NCBI RefSeq assembly: GCF_900156095.1
Contig: NZ_FTMJ01000002.1
Coordinates: forward strand, 124,001 to 188,000
Length of the DNA: 64,000 bases
Direction of reading: 5' to 3'
Origin: Aeromonas sp. RU39B
GTDB lineage: Bacteria; Pseudomonadota; Gammaproteobacteria; Enterobacterales; Aeromonadaceae
The position numbers were made by a program, and so were the translations under genes. This document shows, in pieces, positions 27,782 through 36,654 of this stretch. The notes under the pieces were generated by a model that searched no databases, was not told the origin of the DNA, and worked only from the letters and a program-made list of their open reading frames with translations. Positions within the stretch are counted from its first letter, which is position 1; each line of letters starts with the position of its first letter.

Positions 27782-28543
27782 ATGTTAAGCAACAGCAAAC
27801 TGGAAAACCTGCTCAATCAACTGCTTGAGTCTCATGCCATCAAGGACTATTGCCCCAATGGTCTGCAGGTCGAGGGGCGAGCGCGCATTCGCCGGGTGGT
27901 CACCGGTGTCACCGCCTGTCAGGCATTGATCGACAAAGCGGTCGAGTTAGAAGCCGATGCCATTTTGGTCCACCACGGTTACTTCTGGAGTGGTGAGCCT
28001 TTGGTGCTCAAGGGCATGAAGCAGCGCCGCATCAAAACCCTGCTGACCCACGATATCAATCTCTACGCCTACCATCTCCCGCTCGACGTTCATCCTGAGC
28101 TTGGCAATAACGCCCAACTGGCCAAACTGCTTGGCATCACTTTGCGCCGTGGCCTGGAGCCTTGGAACAGCAAGAGTGTGGCCATGGTTGGCAAACTCGA
28201 TACTCCGATGAGCGGCGCCGCACTGGCTGAGCGTATCGCGCAGGCGCTTGGTCGCACACCGCTACACTGCGGCGAATATGGCCCAGAAGAGATCCGCTCG
28301 GTGGCGATCTGTACCGGTGGTGGTCAGAGCTATATCGCGCAAGCGGCAGAGCAGGGCATCGATGCCTTTATCTCGGGTGAGGCTTCCGAGCAGACCATTC
28401 ACACTGCCCGCGAGGTGGGGATGCACTTTTTTGCGGCCGGTCATCACGCCACGGAACGCTATGGCGTGCAGGCACTCGGTGAATGGCTGCGGCAGACCCA
28501 CGGTCTGGATGTTATCTTTGTCGATATCGATAACCCGGTTTAA
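27782..28543 (+). CDS. ybgI: NIF3-family metal-binding protein (YbgI)
   Basis: At 253 residues this is a bacterial NIF3/YbgI protein, a toroidal hexamer with a dinuclear metal site. DYCPNGLQVEG, VHHGYFWSGEP, HLPLDVHPELGNNAQLA, CTGGGQSYI, SGEASEQTIH and AGHHATERYG match the family closely. The name GTP cyclohydrolase 1 type 2 is used for this family, but the role is not settled. The start is ATG 27782 (or 27779), right after GGGGAGAG. A GC-rich inverted repeat (near 27751-27769) precedes it. Confidence 0.9.
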   Translation: MLSNSKLENLLNQLLESHAIKDYCPNGLQVEGRARIRRVVTGVTACQALIDKAVELEADAILVHHGYFWSGEPLVLKGMKQRRIKTLLTHDINLYAYHLPLDVHPELGNNAQLAKLLGITLRRGLEPWNSKSVAMVGKLDTPMSGAALAERIAQALGRTPLHCGEYGPEEIRSVAICTGGGQSYIAQAAEQGIDAFISGEASEQTIHTAREVGMHFFAAGHHATERYGVQALGEWLRQTHGLDVIFVDIDNPV

Positions 28544-28610
28544 GGACGTTGTTGCCACGTCCGCTCTTCATCAGGACGGATGGGCTTCACCACGAATGCA
28601 GGAGGCAGAG

Positions 28611-28946
28611 ATGGAAATCCTCAACCGCCAGACGCTGGGACAACTGGAGCAGGATGTGGGCAGCGAGATGCTGCCCGTGGTGATCGGGGTATTTCTCGAC
28701 GAGGTCGGGCGCCAGCGCGAGCAACTGCGGCTGTTGCTTGCTGAAGGGCGGATAGAGGAGCTCGGGCGTCTGGCGCACAGCCTAAAGTCGTCATGCGGCA
28801 GCTACGGCGCTGAAATCTCCCGCGAGCAGGCGGCGACGCTGGAAGCCGCCTGCCGGCAGGGTCAAGCTGATCAGCTGGCCTCGCAGGTTGAGGGGCTGTT
28901 TACCTCACTCGAAGCAGTACTGGCGCTGCTGGCAACCTACCGCTAG
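28611..28946 (+). CDS. Hpt-domain phosphotransfer protein (LuxU-like)
   Basis: A stand-alone 111-residue histidine phosphotransfer protein. The phosphoacceptor is H56 in RLAHSLKSSCGSYGA, which closely recalls LuxU-type proteins. A strong AGGAGG (28600-28605) fixes the start at ATG 28611. It should relay phosphate between a hybrid kinase and a response regulator. The nearby hybrid kinase (31147-33234) ends in a receiver domain and would need such a partner. Confidence 0.88.
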   Translation: MEILNRQTLGQLEQDVGSEMLPVVIGVFLDEVGRQREQLRLLLAEGRIEELGRLAHSLKSSCGSYGAEISREQAATLEAACRQGQADQLASQVEGLFTSLEAVLALLATYR

Positions 28947-28962
28947 CCAGCGCGTTATCCAT

Positions 28963-29871
28963 TCACGCTGATCGGGCGCGGCTCACCAACTCGGCCAACG
29001 CGGCCTGCAGTTTTGCCCGATCATGCCGGTGGGAGAGGCCCTCTTCTCCCAGCGGTTGTTGACTCACACGATCATCCCAATCCCCGGCCTCGCAACCCGG
29101 CGGCGCCAAAATGGCATCCAGCCGTCCCCGTCCCAGTTTGCTTTCCAGCCAGCGGCACTGCTCACTGAGCGACAGTTGCCCAGCCGGCCCCTCTTCCTTG
29201 ACCAGATTGCTGATAAACATCACCGGCGCCCGGCTGTGGCTGATGGCTTCACACACCTCGGGCAGCAGCAGGGGCGGCATGATTGAGGTAAAGAAACTGC
29301 CCGGGCCGAGCAGGATCAACTCGGCGTCGATCAGCGCCTGAGCCGCTTCACGGGTTGCGGGTACTGGCGGATGCAAAAATAGCGAGGTCGGCGGCGTGTC
29401 GAGCTCATCGACCGACACTTCCCCGATGATGTGGTGTCCGTGCGGCGTGCGGGCGCAGAGATCGGTGGGAAACTCGGACATGGGCAGCAGGTGGCTTTCG
29501 ATACGCAGCATACCGCGAATCAGACTAATGGCATCGAGCGGTCTGACGCAGAGGTTATCAAGCGCCAGTAACATCAAATTGCCGAGGTTGTGACCCGCGA
29601 GCTCTCCCTGACCGCCAAAGCGGTATTCAAACAGCATGCTGCCGGTACTGGGCTGCGTCACCAGTTGATTGAGGCAGTTACGAAGATCGCCCCAGGCGAT
29701 GCAATCCTGATTTTTACGAAGGCGTCCAGTCGAGCCACCGTTATCGGTGGTGGTCACAATTCCGGTGAGACGCGGCCCGAGAAACGAGAGGGCGGAGAGA
29801 ACGCGTCCCATACCGTGGCCGCCGCCTAGGGCGACCACTTTTTGTAAAGTCTCTAGTCGATGTGTTGGCAT
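28963..29871 (-). CDS. yvcK: YvcK/CofD-like (gluconeogenesis factor) family protein
   Basis: The 302-residue protein has the family's opening VVALGGGHGMGRVLSAL, TTTDNGGSTGRLR and GDLRNCLNQL, plus HNLGNLMLLAL and LGPGSFFTSI. YvcK/YbhK proteins bind UDP-sugars and are needed for normal envelope growth on gluconeogenic carbon in Bacillus; the role in gammaproteobacteria is less clear. It runs opposite to its neighbours and its start faces the FIST gene 67 bases away. Confidence 0.9.
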   Translation of the reverse strand: MPTHRLETLQKVVALGGGHGMGRVLSALSFLGPRLTGIVTTTDNGGSTGRLRKNQDCIAWGDLRNCLNQLVTQPSTGSMLFEYRFGGQGELAGHNLGNLMLLALDNLCVRPLDAISLIRGMLRIESHLLPMSEFPTDLCARTPHGHHIIGEVSVDELDTPPTSLFLHPPVPATREAAQALIDAELILLGPGSFFTSIMPPLLLPEVCEAISHSRAPVMFISNLVKEEGPAGQLSLSEQCRWLESKLGRGRLDAILAPPGCEAGDWDDRVSQQPLGEEGLSHRHDRAKLQAALAELVSRARSA

Positions 29872-29938
29872 GACTGCTCACTATTGCCTGCGACCATCTC
29901 TGTCGCTACTTGTTGATTTTGGTACGGTTTATGCTTCA

Positions 29939-31129
29939 ATGCCCTATCAGCACGAGGGCTTCATTTTGAATTACATCACAGCGCATGCCAACGATGAGCA
30001 TCCAGAGTTAGCGGCGCGTCACATCATTGACCAATTATCTGCTGTGTGTGCTACGGCACCATCCCTGCTGCTGCTCTATTTTTCCTGTCAGTACGACGGT
30101 GAGGTGCTGCGCACCGCCTTGTGCCAGCACTTTCCAACGACGCCCCTGATGGGCTGCACGTCATATCAAACTGTGCAATCGGAGCAAGGTGCCAGTCATG
30201 GGATCGCCGTGGCCGCCTTTTATGATGAGCAGGGCTCTTATGGCGTCGCTGGCGGCGCAGGCCCTGACGCCGATGTGCGTCAATTGCTGCGCCAAGCGAT
30301 GGCAGCGTGTGGCCGTCCGGGCGAGTTGCCTCACCTGGTCTTGCTGCATACCAGCCCCGGTGGGGAGGAGAGTCTGCTGGCCCAGATCGATGCCGAGCTG
30401 GGGAGCACGGTACCGGTGATCGGCGGCTCTGCGGCCGATAACAGCTTAACCGGTGAGTGGCAGCTCTGCTGGCAGCAGCAGACCATGCACGATGGCATCG
30501 TGCTCGCGGTGTTTTATCCCGATTGCGAGTTAGTGTTCCAGTTTCATTCCGGCTACATGCCTACCTCGAACCGCGGCACCATCACCGAGGTGGATGGGCG
30601 CGAGGTGGTGACTCTCGACGGGCGACCGGCCGGGGATGTCTACCAGCAGTGGCTGGGACGGGCTTTGGAAGAGGGGCCCATCCTGTTTGAAACCACGCTA
30701 TATCCCCTCGCGCGGCAAGTAGGTGAGATGTATGGCATGCCCTATTTCAAGCTCTCCCATCCGGAGGCCATTACCGAGCGGCGTGGGCTGCGCCTGTTTA
30801 CCGATGTGGCGCCGGGCGAGACGTTGACCCTGATGCAGGGCTCAGAGCTCGGTTTGCTACAACGCAGTCTGCAGGCCGCCCGTATCGAGCCCGATTACGG
30901 TATGCCGCAGGATCTCTATCCACTCGGCGCACTGATCGTCTTTTGTGCCGGTTGCCGGCTAGCCCTCTCAGAGCGGGTGGACGATATTGCCAGCCAGTTT
31001 AACGAGCGCCTTGGCGGGGTGCCTTATATCATGCCGTTCACCTTTGGTGAGCAGGGCCGCCTGCCGCAGGGAGAATTGGCACACGGTAATCTGATGATCT
31101 CCAGTGTGATATTCTGTAAGGGGAGATAA
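29939..31129 (+). CDS. nosP: FIST-domain sensor, probable NosP (nitric oxide sensing)
   Basis: The 396-residue cytosolic protein has FIST_N (LLLLYFSCQYDGEVLRTAL, PLMGCTSYQTV, VIGGSAADN) and FIST_C (PLGALIVFCAGCRLAL, FGEQGRLP). NosP proteins are FIST-domain haem proteins that bind nitric oxide and control a kinase made from the same operon, as in Pseudomonas (NahK) and Vibrio (VpsS). The hybrid kinase gene 17 bases downstream fits this exactly. Haem binding cannot be shown from sequence alone. I chose ATG 29939 (MPYQHEGFI); a longer frame from 29747 would run into yvcK. Confidence 0.75.
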   Translation: MPYQHEGFILNYITAHANDEHPELAARHIIDQLSAVCATAPSLLLLYFSCQYDGEVLRTALCQHFPTTPLMGCTSYQTVQSEQGASHGIAVAAFYDEQGSYGVAGGAGPDADVRQLLRQAMAACGRPGELPHLVLLHTSPGGEESLLAQIDAELGSTVPVIGGSAADNSLTGEWQLCWQQQTMHDGIVLAVFYPDCELVFQFHSGYMPTSNRGTITEVDGREVVTLDGRPAGDVYQQWLGRALEEGPILFETTLYPLARQVGEMYGMPYFKLSHPEAITERRGLRLFTDVAPGETLTLMQGSELGLLQRSLQAARIEPDYGMPQDLYPLGALIVFCAGCRLALSERVDDIASQFNERLGGVPYIMPFTFGEQGRLPQGELAHGNLMISSVIFCKGR

Positions 31130-31146
31130 CTGACGACGAGGCAGGG

Positions 31147-33234
31147 ATGACGCAGGACGATACCCTGGAAACACTGGGTGACAAGCTGCAAGTGGCATTG
31201 GCCGAGCTGGCGCGTAGCCAGGAGCGGGAAAATCACTATCGCAGTGAGTCCGATACCCTGCTCAAAGGGGTGGCAACACTGGCAGGCGCCCAGACGCTCG
31301 AAGAGGTGCTGGCCAGCCTGATTGAGGTGCTGCGCCCCTTTATCGGTTTTGAAGCCGCCGTGGTGCTCACCGCCGGTAGCAACGACTGCATTCCCATTCT
31401 CTGCTCTGACCCGGATCCGGTACCGGTTCGCTGGCCCAAGGGGCGCGCCTTCGAGCGGGCCTTAAGTGGCGAAACCCTGGTGTTGTACGAGCCTTCCCTG
31501 TTACCCGAATTTGCGCCGGTCGAGCAGGACGCGCGCTGGCGCTGTGTGCTGCTCACCGGTCTGACGGCGCCCGGATTCGAAGGGCTGTTGTTGTGCCGGC
31601 ACAGCGCACCGGGTGGGCTTGATTTGAAAAGTAAGGCGGCGTTGCAGCGCTGCCGCCCGCTTATCTCCCAAGCACTGGTCAACATCGCCTATCGCAGTCG
31701 GCTGCAGGAGCAGGTGCACCTGCAAACCCAGGCACTGCATGCCAGTGAGCAGCGCTTTCGCAGCTTTGCCAACATGACCTCGGACTGGTTTTGGGAAAGT
31801 GATGAAGCGCTGCGTTTTCGTTACATCTCCACGCCTGACCAAGGTGAACCGGCGTTAAGCCAGGGACTCATTGGACATAGCCTGTTTGATTTGGCCCTGA
31901 TCCCCCATGAAGGCGAGCTCGATTACCGAATTCAGATTGAGCGGCGCGAGCCGGTACGCGGCCTGCGCGCCGCAGTGCAGCGCAGCGAAGGGCTGGTGTG
32001 GCTTGAAATCAACGCCGATCCCAGTGTCGATGGCTTTGGCCAATTTGAGGGATATCGCGGTACCGCCCGCGATATCGGTTATCAGATCCGCCGCGAGCAG
32101 GAGCTCTCCGCCGCCCGTGACAGTGCCCAGGCGGCGAGTCAGGCCAAATCCCGTTTTCTGGCCATGATGACCCACGAGATCCGCTCACCGATGAACGCGG
32201 TGCTGGGAATGCTCGATCTGTTGCACAGTGCGCCGCTGGCCGATGAACAGCGCACCCTGCTCGGTTACGCCACCCACTCGGCCAAGTTGCTGCAAACCAT
32301 CATTGATGATGTGCTGGATTTCTCCAAAATCGAATCTGGCACGTTGGAAATTCATTGCGAAGAGCTGGATATTCGTTCCATCTGCCACGCGCTGCTTGAG
32401 CCGATGCGAACTACCTGTGACGAAAAATCGGTCGCGCTTAATCTGCAGATTGCAGAGAGTGTGCCCGAGCGGCTCTACGGCGATCCGGTGCGTCTGTCTC
32501 AGATCATCAGCAACCTGCTGTGTAATGCGCTCAAATTCACCGAGCTGGGATCTATCTGCCTGCGGCTGGACTGGCATGGCGGGCGGCTGCGTACCGAGGT
32601 AGAGGATAGCGGTATCGGGATTGCCTCGGATGATTTGGGCCACCTGTTCGAGCCATTTGTGCAAGGGGATAACTCGGCGTCCCGCCGCTTTGGCGGCACC
32701 GGATTGGGGCTGGCCATCTGTAAGCGGCTGGTTCATCAGATGGGCGGTGAAATTGGCGTGCACAGCCAAGTCGGGCAGGGGAGCTGCTTCTGGTTTGAAC
32801 TGCCCAATCTGGCGCTGCCCTGCAAGCAAAGTGATGTCAAAGAGGATGCGCCCGAGCAGGTGTGGCCGCTGGATGTGCTGGTGGTCGAGGACAGCCATAT
32901 CAACCAGCTGGTGGTTTCTCTGATGCTGCAGCGACTGGTGCGTCAGGTAAGGCTGTGCGACAACGGTATTGAGGCGCTGGAGCAGGTTGCCGTTGCTGCG
33001 CCAGATCTTATCCTGATGGATATGCGCATGCCCGAGATGGATGGCATTGAGGCGACCCGTCAGCTGCGGACTCGCGGCTTTACCGGCATCATAGTGGCGC
33101 TGACCGCCAATGCCATGTCTGAAGACCGTGAGCAGTGTCTCTCTGCCGGTATGGATGACTTTCTGGCTAAACCGATTAGCCTGGCGCAGCTCAAGCGCTG
33201 TATCGAGCTGCACTTTCCCCCTCAAGGGAGCTGA
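31147..33234 (+). CDS. Soluble hybrid histidine kinase (NahK/VpsS-like partner of NosP)
   Basis: A 695-residue kinase without membrane segments. A coiled coil and a GAF-like region (about 45-180) are followed by a PAS domain (200-320), the H-box MMTHEIRSPMNAVLGM with H343, an ATP-binding domain (NLLCNALKF, DSGIGI, GGTGLGLAIC) and a C-terminal receiver with D625 (LILMDMRMPEMDG). Encoded with the FIST protein, it probably answers to it. It needs an Hpt protein to pass phosphate on; one is encoded 2.2 kb upstream at 28611-28946. Confidence 0.85.
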   Translation: MTQDDTLETLGDKLQVALAELARSQERENHYRSESDTLLKGVATLAGAQTLEEVLASLIEVLRPFIGFEAAVVLTAGSNDCIPILCSDPDPVPVRWPKGRAFERALSGETLVLYEPSLLPEFAPVEQDARWRCVLLTGLTAPGFEGLLLCRHSAPGGLDLKSKAALQRCRPLISQALVNIAYRSRLQEQVHLQTQALHASEQRFRSFANMTSDWFWESDEALRFRYISTPDQGEPALSQGLIGHSLFDLALIPHEGELDYRIQIERREPVRGLRAAVQRSEGLVWLEINADPSVDGFGQFEGYRGTARDIGYQIRREQELSAARDSAQAASQAKSRFLAMMTHEIRSPMNAVLGMLDLLHSAPLADEQRTLLGYATHSAKLLQTIIDDVLDFSKIESGTLEIHCEELDIRSICHALLEPMRTTCDEKSVALNLQIAESVPERLYGDPVRLSQIISNLLCNALKFTELGSICLRLDWHGGRLRTEVEDSGIGIASDDLGHLFEPFVQGDNSASRRFGGTGLGLAICKRLVHQMGGEIGVHSQVGQGSCFWFELPNLALPCKQSDVKEDAPEQVWPLDVLVVEDSHINQLVVSLMLQRLVRQVRLCDNGIEALEQVAVAAPDLILMDMRMPEMDGIEATRQLRTRGFTGIIVALTANAMSEDREQCLSAGMDDFLAKPISLAQLKRCIELHFPPQGS

Positions 33235-33531
33235 CTGTTACGACGGTCGGCTCTTTTTTCTCTGCCCTTGTTCCATCGCTGATTGCCGAGCCCAGAACGC
33301 TGCAGGTAAAAAAAATGGCCAACCGGGGAGGTTGACCAATTCTTCAGCAAATACTGAAGAGAGCACGGGATAAATCGGGTTGTATTCTGTATATGAAAAA
33401 CTCGTGCCAACTTTTTATCTTTGTTTTTGGGGTGTTCCTACCCGTTTTCAGTGTTTTTATGAGCAATGCTTTGCAAATTGCGAAAATCGTCTTGTTGCAA
33501 AATGCGTTTTTTCGCATTTTGCGTTGTTCTG
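33235..33531. other. Non-coding gap between the kinase and LON-domain genes
   Basis: This 297-base convergent gap holds several hairpins: the minus-strand terminator at 33308-33338, TCTTCAG/CTGAAGA (33341-33360), and GCAAAATGCG-TTTTTT-CGCATTTTGC (33497-33522), which lies just past the stop of the minus-strand LON-domain gene. No gene is supported. Confidence 0.6.
33308..33338 (-). terminator. Minus-strand terminator
   Basis: Read on the minus strand, TGGTCAACC, loop TCCCC, GGTTGGCCA is followed by eight T residues (33315-33308). It can end transcripts coming from the LON-domain gene. Confidence 0.8.
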
Positions 33532-34107
33532 TCAGGGGGTGATCAGCTTGTGCAGGAAGAGACGCGCCTCTTCACTGTTGTGCTTGGCGATCAAACCTTG
33601 CTTCTCCTGTACCGGCATCGGCAACAGCTCGAGCCAACGTTGGCAGATCCAGGCGGTGTCGTTGTAGCTTTTCTCCGGATAGAGTTCGTCGAGCTCCGGA
33701 TATTGTTCAAATACCTCTTTGAGACGCTCAACCAGCAGGTCATCGCTACCATCCGAGCTCAGCTGCGGCCAGTTGGGCAACACTTCAACCTGGGCACGCT
33801 TGATGCCCTGATCATCGGTGGTGAGATGGTGGATGCAGAATCGTTCCAGCCCGATGACGGTGATACCCAGCAGGCCGTCGTTAAGGGTGTAGAAATCGGT
33901 GACTTTCACCCGGGTGCCCACCGGCAGAATCCGACCGGATTGACCGCTGGTGGTGCTGTCTTCCATCACGATGCCAAAACCGCGGTCGTTGAGGAAAGAC
34001 TCTTTGAGCATGGCCATGTGGCGTGGCTCAAACAGGCGAAGTGGCAGTTTTCCACCCGGCAGAATATGGGAAGGCAGGGGGAAGAGGGCAAGGGATTGGG
34101 TGGTCAT
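33532..34107 (-). CDS. LON peptidase substrate-binding-domain protein
   Basis: A 191-residue stand-alone LON N-terminal domain without AAA+ or protease parts. ALFPLPSHILPGGKLPLRLFEPRH is the domain's signature start, and VGTRVKVTDF follows. Such small proteins are common in proteobacteria and their role is unknown; binding of unfolded substrates is an inference from Lon. A GGAGG ribosome site precedes the ATG on the minus strand. Confidence 0.9.
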   Translation of the reverse strand: MTTQSLALFPLPSHILPGGKLPLRLFEPRHMAMLKESFLNDRGFGIVMEDSTTSGQSGRILPVGTRVKVTDFYTLNDGLLGITVIGLERFCIHHLTTDDQGIKRAQVEVLPNWPQLSSDGSDDLLVERLKEVFEQYPELDELYPEKSYNDTAWICQRWLELLPMPVQEKQGLIAKHNSEEARLFLHKLITP

Positions 34108-34166
34108 AATGGCGTCCTCCGCTCTGTATCTGACTCAAACTAGTCTTTGCAGGTGGCGTGCCAGAA

Positions 34167-34191
34167 TAAAAAAACGGGCCCAAAGGCCCGT
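34167..34191 (-). terminator. Terminator after narP
   Basis: On the minus strand ACGGGCC, loop TTTG, GGCCCGT is followed by TTTTTTT. It lies 23 bases past the narP stop. Confidence 0.85.
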
Positions 34192-34213
34192 ATTCGAGAG
34201 GTAAACCGTGGCG

Positions 34214-34852
34214 TCAGTGACGCTGCTCGAGGTACATCACAGCCGCTTCCACACGGCTCTGGGCATCGAGTTTCTTCAGCAGGCTCTTAACGTGAACCTT
34301 CACCGTACCCTCCGAGATATGCAGTACCGAGGCGACCTGTTTGTTGGACATCCCCTTTGCAATTTCGCGCAGGATTTGCATTTCGCGACGCGTAAGGCTT
34401 TCGAGCTTCTCTTGCAGGTGGTCAGTCTCGTAAAGGTTCTCGAGGAAGGGCCGCAGCGGCTCGCTTAAGATCTGCTTGCCACTCATCACCTCTTCAAGCT
34501 GTGCCAGCAGGATCTCCGGCTCGGTATCTTTGAGCAGGTAACCATCGGCGCCGGCCTTGAGCAGGGCAACCACGTCCTGGCGAGCATCGGAGACGGTGAG
34601 GATCACCACCCGTGAGGTGATCTCTTCGTCACGCATTGCACGCAGGGTATCGAGGCCGGAGAGCCCTTTCATATTGAGATCCAGCAAGATGAGATCGGGT
34701 TCATCACTGCGGGCCATTGCGATAGCATCAGCCCCGTTAGAGGCCTCACCAACCACTTCAAAGTTCTCTTCCAGTGCCAGCAGTTGCACGATCCCCTTGC
34801 GCATCAGGGGGTGGTCGTCAACGACCAGGATTGAAAATTTGCTGTCGTCCAT
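34214..34852 (-). CDS. narP: Nitrate/nitrite response regulator NarP
   Basis: The 212-residue NarL/FixJ regulator has its receiver phosphorylated at D58 (LILLDLNMKGLSGLDTL), a K in LKDTEPE, and a LuxR-type helix-turn-helix (LTRREMQILREIAKGMSNKQ, then HISEGTVKVHVKSLL). The pairing with one NarQ-type kinase and the nap operon nearby favour NarP over NarL. It overlaps narQ by one base. Candidate target sites lie before napF. Confidence 0.9.
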   Translation of the reverse strand: MDDSKFSILVVDDHPLMRKGIVQLLALEENFEVVGEASNGADAIAMARSDEPDLILLDLNMKGLSGLDTLRAMRDEEITSRVVILTVSDARQDVVALLKAGADGYLLKDTEPEILLAQLEEVMSGKQILSEPLRPFLENLYETDHLQEKLESLTRREMQILREIAKGMSNKQVASVLHISEGTVKVHVKSLLKKLDAQSRVEAAVMYLEQRH

Positions 34853-36588
34853 CAGGTGTCTCTTGTCTGGATAGTGGGGAATGTCAGGTGCACACAGGTG
34901 CCATGGGGACTCAGATCGCTGATCGCGAGCTGACCGTGCAGCTTGCTGGCCCGCTCGTTCATGATGCTCAGCCCGTAATGGTTTACCGCCGAGCGGGAAG
35001 CGCCGATGCCCACACCATCATCGGTGACTTGAACCCGAATATTACCATCAGGAAGGGTATGACAGCTAACATCAATCACTTGCGCGTTAGCATGCTTGAT
35101 GGCGTTGAGCACTGCTTCACGAATCAGCTGCAGAATATGGATATGCTGACCGGCCTCCAGATCGCTGCTGGAGAGGCCGTAATCGAGCGCGATGCGCGCC
35201 GGGGTCTGCGGTTTGAGCTGATCGAGCATCACGTCGATGGCCTCCCCGAGATCGGCCTCACCAATGGTCAGGCGGAAGGTGCCGAGCAGCTCGCGCAGCT
35301 GGGTATAGGCATTGCCCAGCCCCTCGTCGATTTGCAGCAGCGCCTGCTCGGCGCGAGTCGTCTCTCCCTTGGCAAACGAGCGCTTGAGCAAGGTGGCCTG
35401 GATCTTCAGATAAGAGAGCGATTGGGCCAGCGAGTCGTGCAGCTCGCGGGCTATCACGGCGCGCTCTTCCATCAGCAGCAGCCGCTGGTGTTGTAGCAAG
35501 GTCTGATCTTTGTGCAGCACTTGAGCCAGCAGCATGGCGAAGTTTTTCATCAGCCGCTGATCGATGGGGAAGGCGCTGATGACATCGAGTCGGCCCACCT
35601 CTTTATCATCCATCTGCAGATAAAAGTGCTCGACCCCGGCCAGATCGCCGGGCCAGCCGGAGCGGCCATTGAGGTAAATCGGCATGGCGTTGCGGCCAAA
35701 GCGGGTCAGGCGGATATGGGCAATGCGCTGGTGAGCCGCCGCCCGGTCGAGCAACTTGGTCAGGGTGCGGCTGCTCAGCGGCGCCTCGTGCAGCTTTTGC
35801 GCGGTGCTGTAGAGAAACGACAACGTGTCGTTGGCTTGCTGCAGCTTGGCGGTCTTCTCTTCGACTTTCCCTTCCAGATCGCGATAGAGCTTGTCGAGTT
35901 CATTGGCCATGGTGGCAAAGGCGCCGGAGAGTTCACCGAGTTCGTTAGGCCAACGCGGAGGCAGATAGAGGTGGAAATTGCGCTGCTCGATTTGCCGGGC
36001 ACAGGCCACCAACTGATTGAGCGGGGCGACCACCTGGCGCCGGGTAAAGCGCACCGTACACCAGGCGATGGTGATGATGGCCAGCAGTCCCAACCCTTCG
36101 GCCAGTGCCAGCATGCGCACCTTGAACTCGACGTGGTACTGCATTTCATTGACGAAGGCATCGATGGCGGCGACAAATGGCTCGGTGTTGTCGGCGTAGC
36201 GATCCGGTGTGCCACGCTCGATGTGGCGGCGCATGATCTCCCACTGAGCCAGCACGTTGCCGTAGGTGCGGCGCAGTGACGCCGGGGTGACCCAGCGCTG
36301 GGTCTCTTGCAGCTCTTCGGCATGCAGGGTCTGTTCGAACTGAACCAGCCGCAGCATCACCGGCTTGTCTTGGGTGATCTCGTAGGCCATCCGATAGGCC
36401 TGCATCCGCAGCGAGCCGGAGAGGTTGATCGCCTTGGCATCAGGAATGGAGTAGAAGAGGGTGATCATGGCCACCAGGGCAATCAGGCTCGCCATAAACA
36501 AAATAAGCACCATGGCGCGGCCAATGGCGCTGCTCACCGAGTGAACCTGCAGCCAGGTTCCCATTCTTGATTTCAGATGCGACAACAT
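34852..36588 (-). CDS. narQ: Nitrate/nitrite sensor kinase NarQ
   Basis: The 578-residue sensor has a first membrane segment (AMVLILFMASLIALVAMITLF), a periplasmic four-helix sensor with the nitrate-binding P-box SGSLRMQAYRM (about 57-67), a second membrane segment (GLGLLAIITIAWCTV), a HAMP and signalling coil, a GAF-like module, and a HisKA_3 H-box ARELHDSLAQS with H384. It phosphorylates NarP. I chose MLSHLKSRMG as start; the frame continues 20 codons further upstream. Confidence 0.9.
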   Translation of the reverse strand: MLSHLKSRMGTWLQVHSVSSAIGRAMVLILFMASLIALVAMITLFYSIPDAKAINLSGSLRMQAYRMAYEITQDKPVMLRLVQFEQTLHAEELQETQRWVTPASLRRTYGNVLAQWEIMRRHIERGTPDRYADNTEPFVAAIDAFVNEMQYHVEFKVRMLALAEGLGLLAIITIAWCTVRFTRRQVVAPLNQLVACARQIEQRNFHLYLPPRWPNELGELSGAFATMANELDKLYRDLEGKVEEKTAKLQQANDTLSFLYSTAQKLHEAPLSSRTLTKLLDRAAAHQRIAHIRLTRFGRNAMPIYLNGRSGWPGDLAGVEHFYLQMDDKEVGRLDVISAFPIDQRLMKNFAMLLAQVLHKDQTLLQHQRLLLMEERAVIARELHDSLAQSLSYLKIQATLLKRSFAKGETTRAEQALLQIDEGLGNAYTQLRELLGTFRLTIGEADLGEAIDVMLDQLKPQTPARIALDYGLSSSDLEAGQHIHILQLIREAVLNAIKHANAQVIDVSCHTLPDGNIRVQVTDDGVGIGASRSAVNHYGLSIMNERASKLHGQLAISDLSPHGTCVHLTFPTIQTRDT

Positions 36589-36632
36589 AGGTCTGTTACC
36601 CCGGATACGTTGTGGGCATTGTAACTTAAACT

Positions 36633-36642
36633 GTGCTAGCAT
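36633..36642 (+). promoter_or_regulatory. Candidate extended -10 promoter for moaA
   Basis: GTGCTAGCAT holds TG-n-TAGCAT, an extended -10. It lies just before the Moco RNA motif, so the transcript would contain the whole aptamer. No good -35 is visible. Confidence 0.4.
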
Positions 36643-36654
36643 CCGCAAACCATT

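Noticed and set aside
33380-33667. Small plus-strand frame after the hybrid kinase gene
   Set aside because: Runs into the antisense of the LON-domain gene, has no ribosome site, and the region is better explained by terminators.
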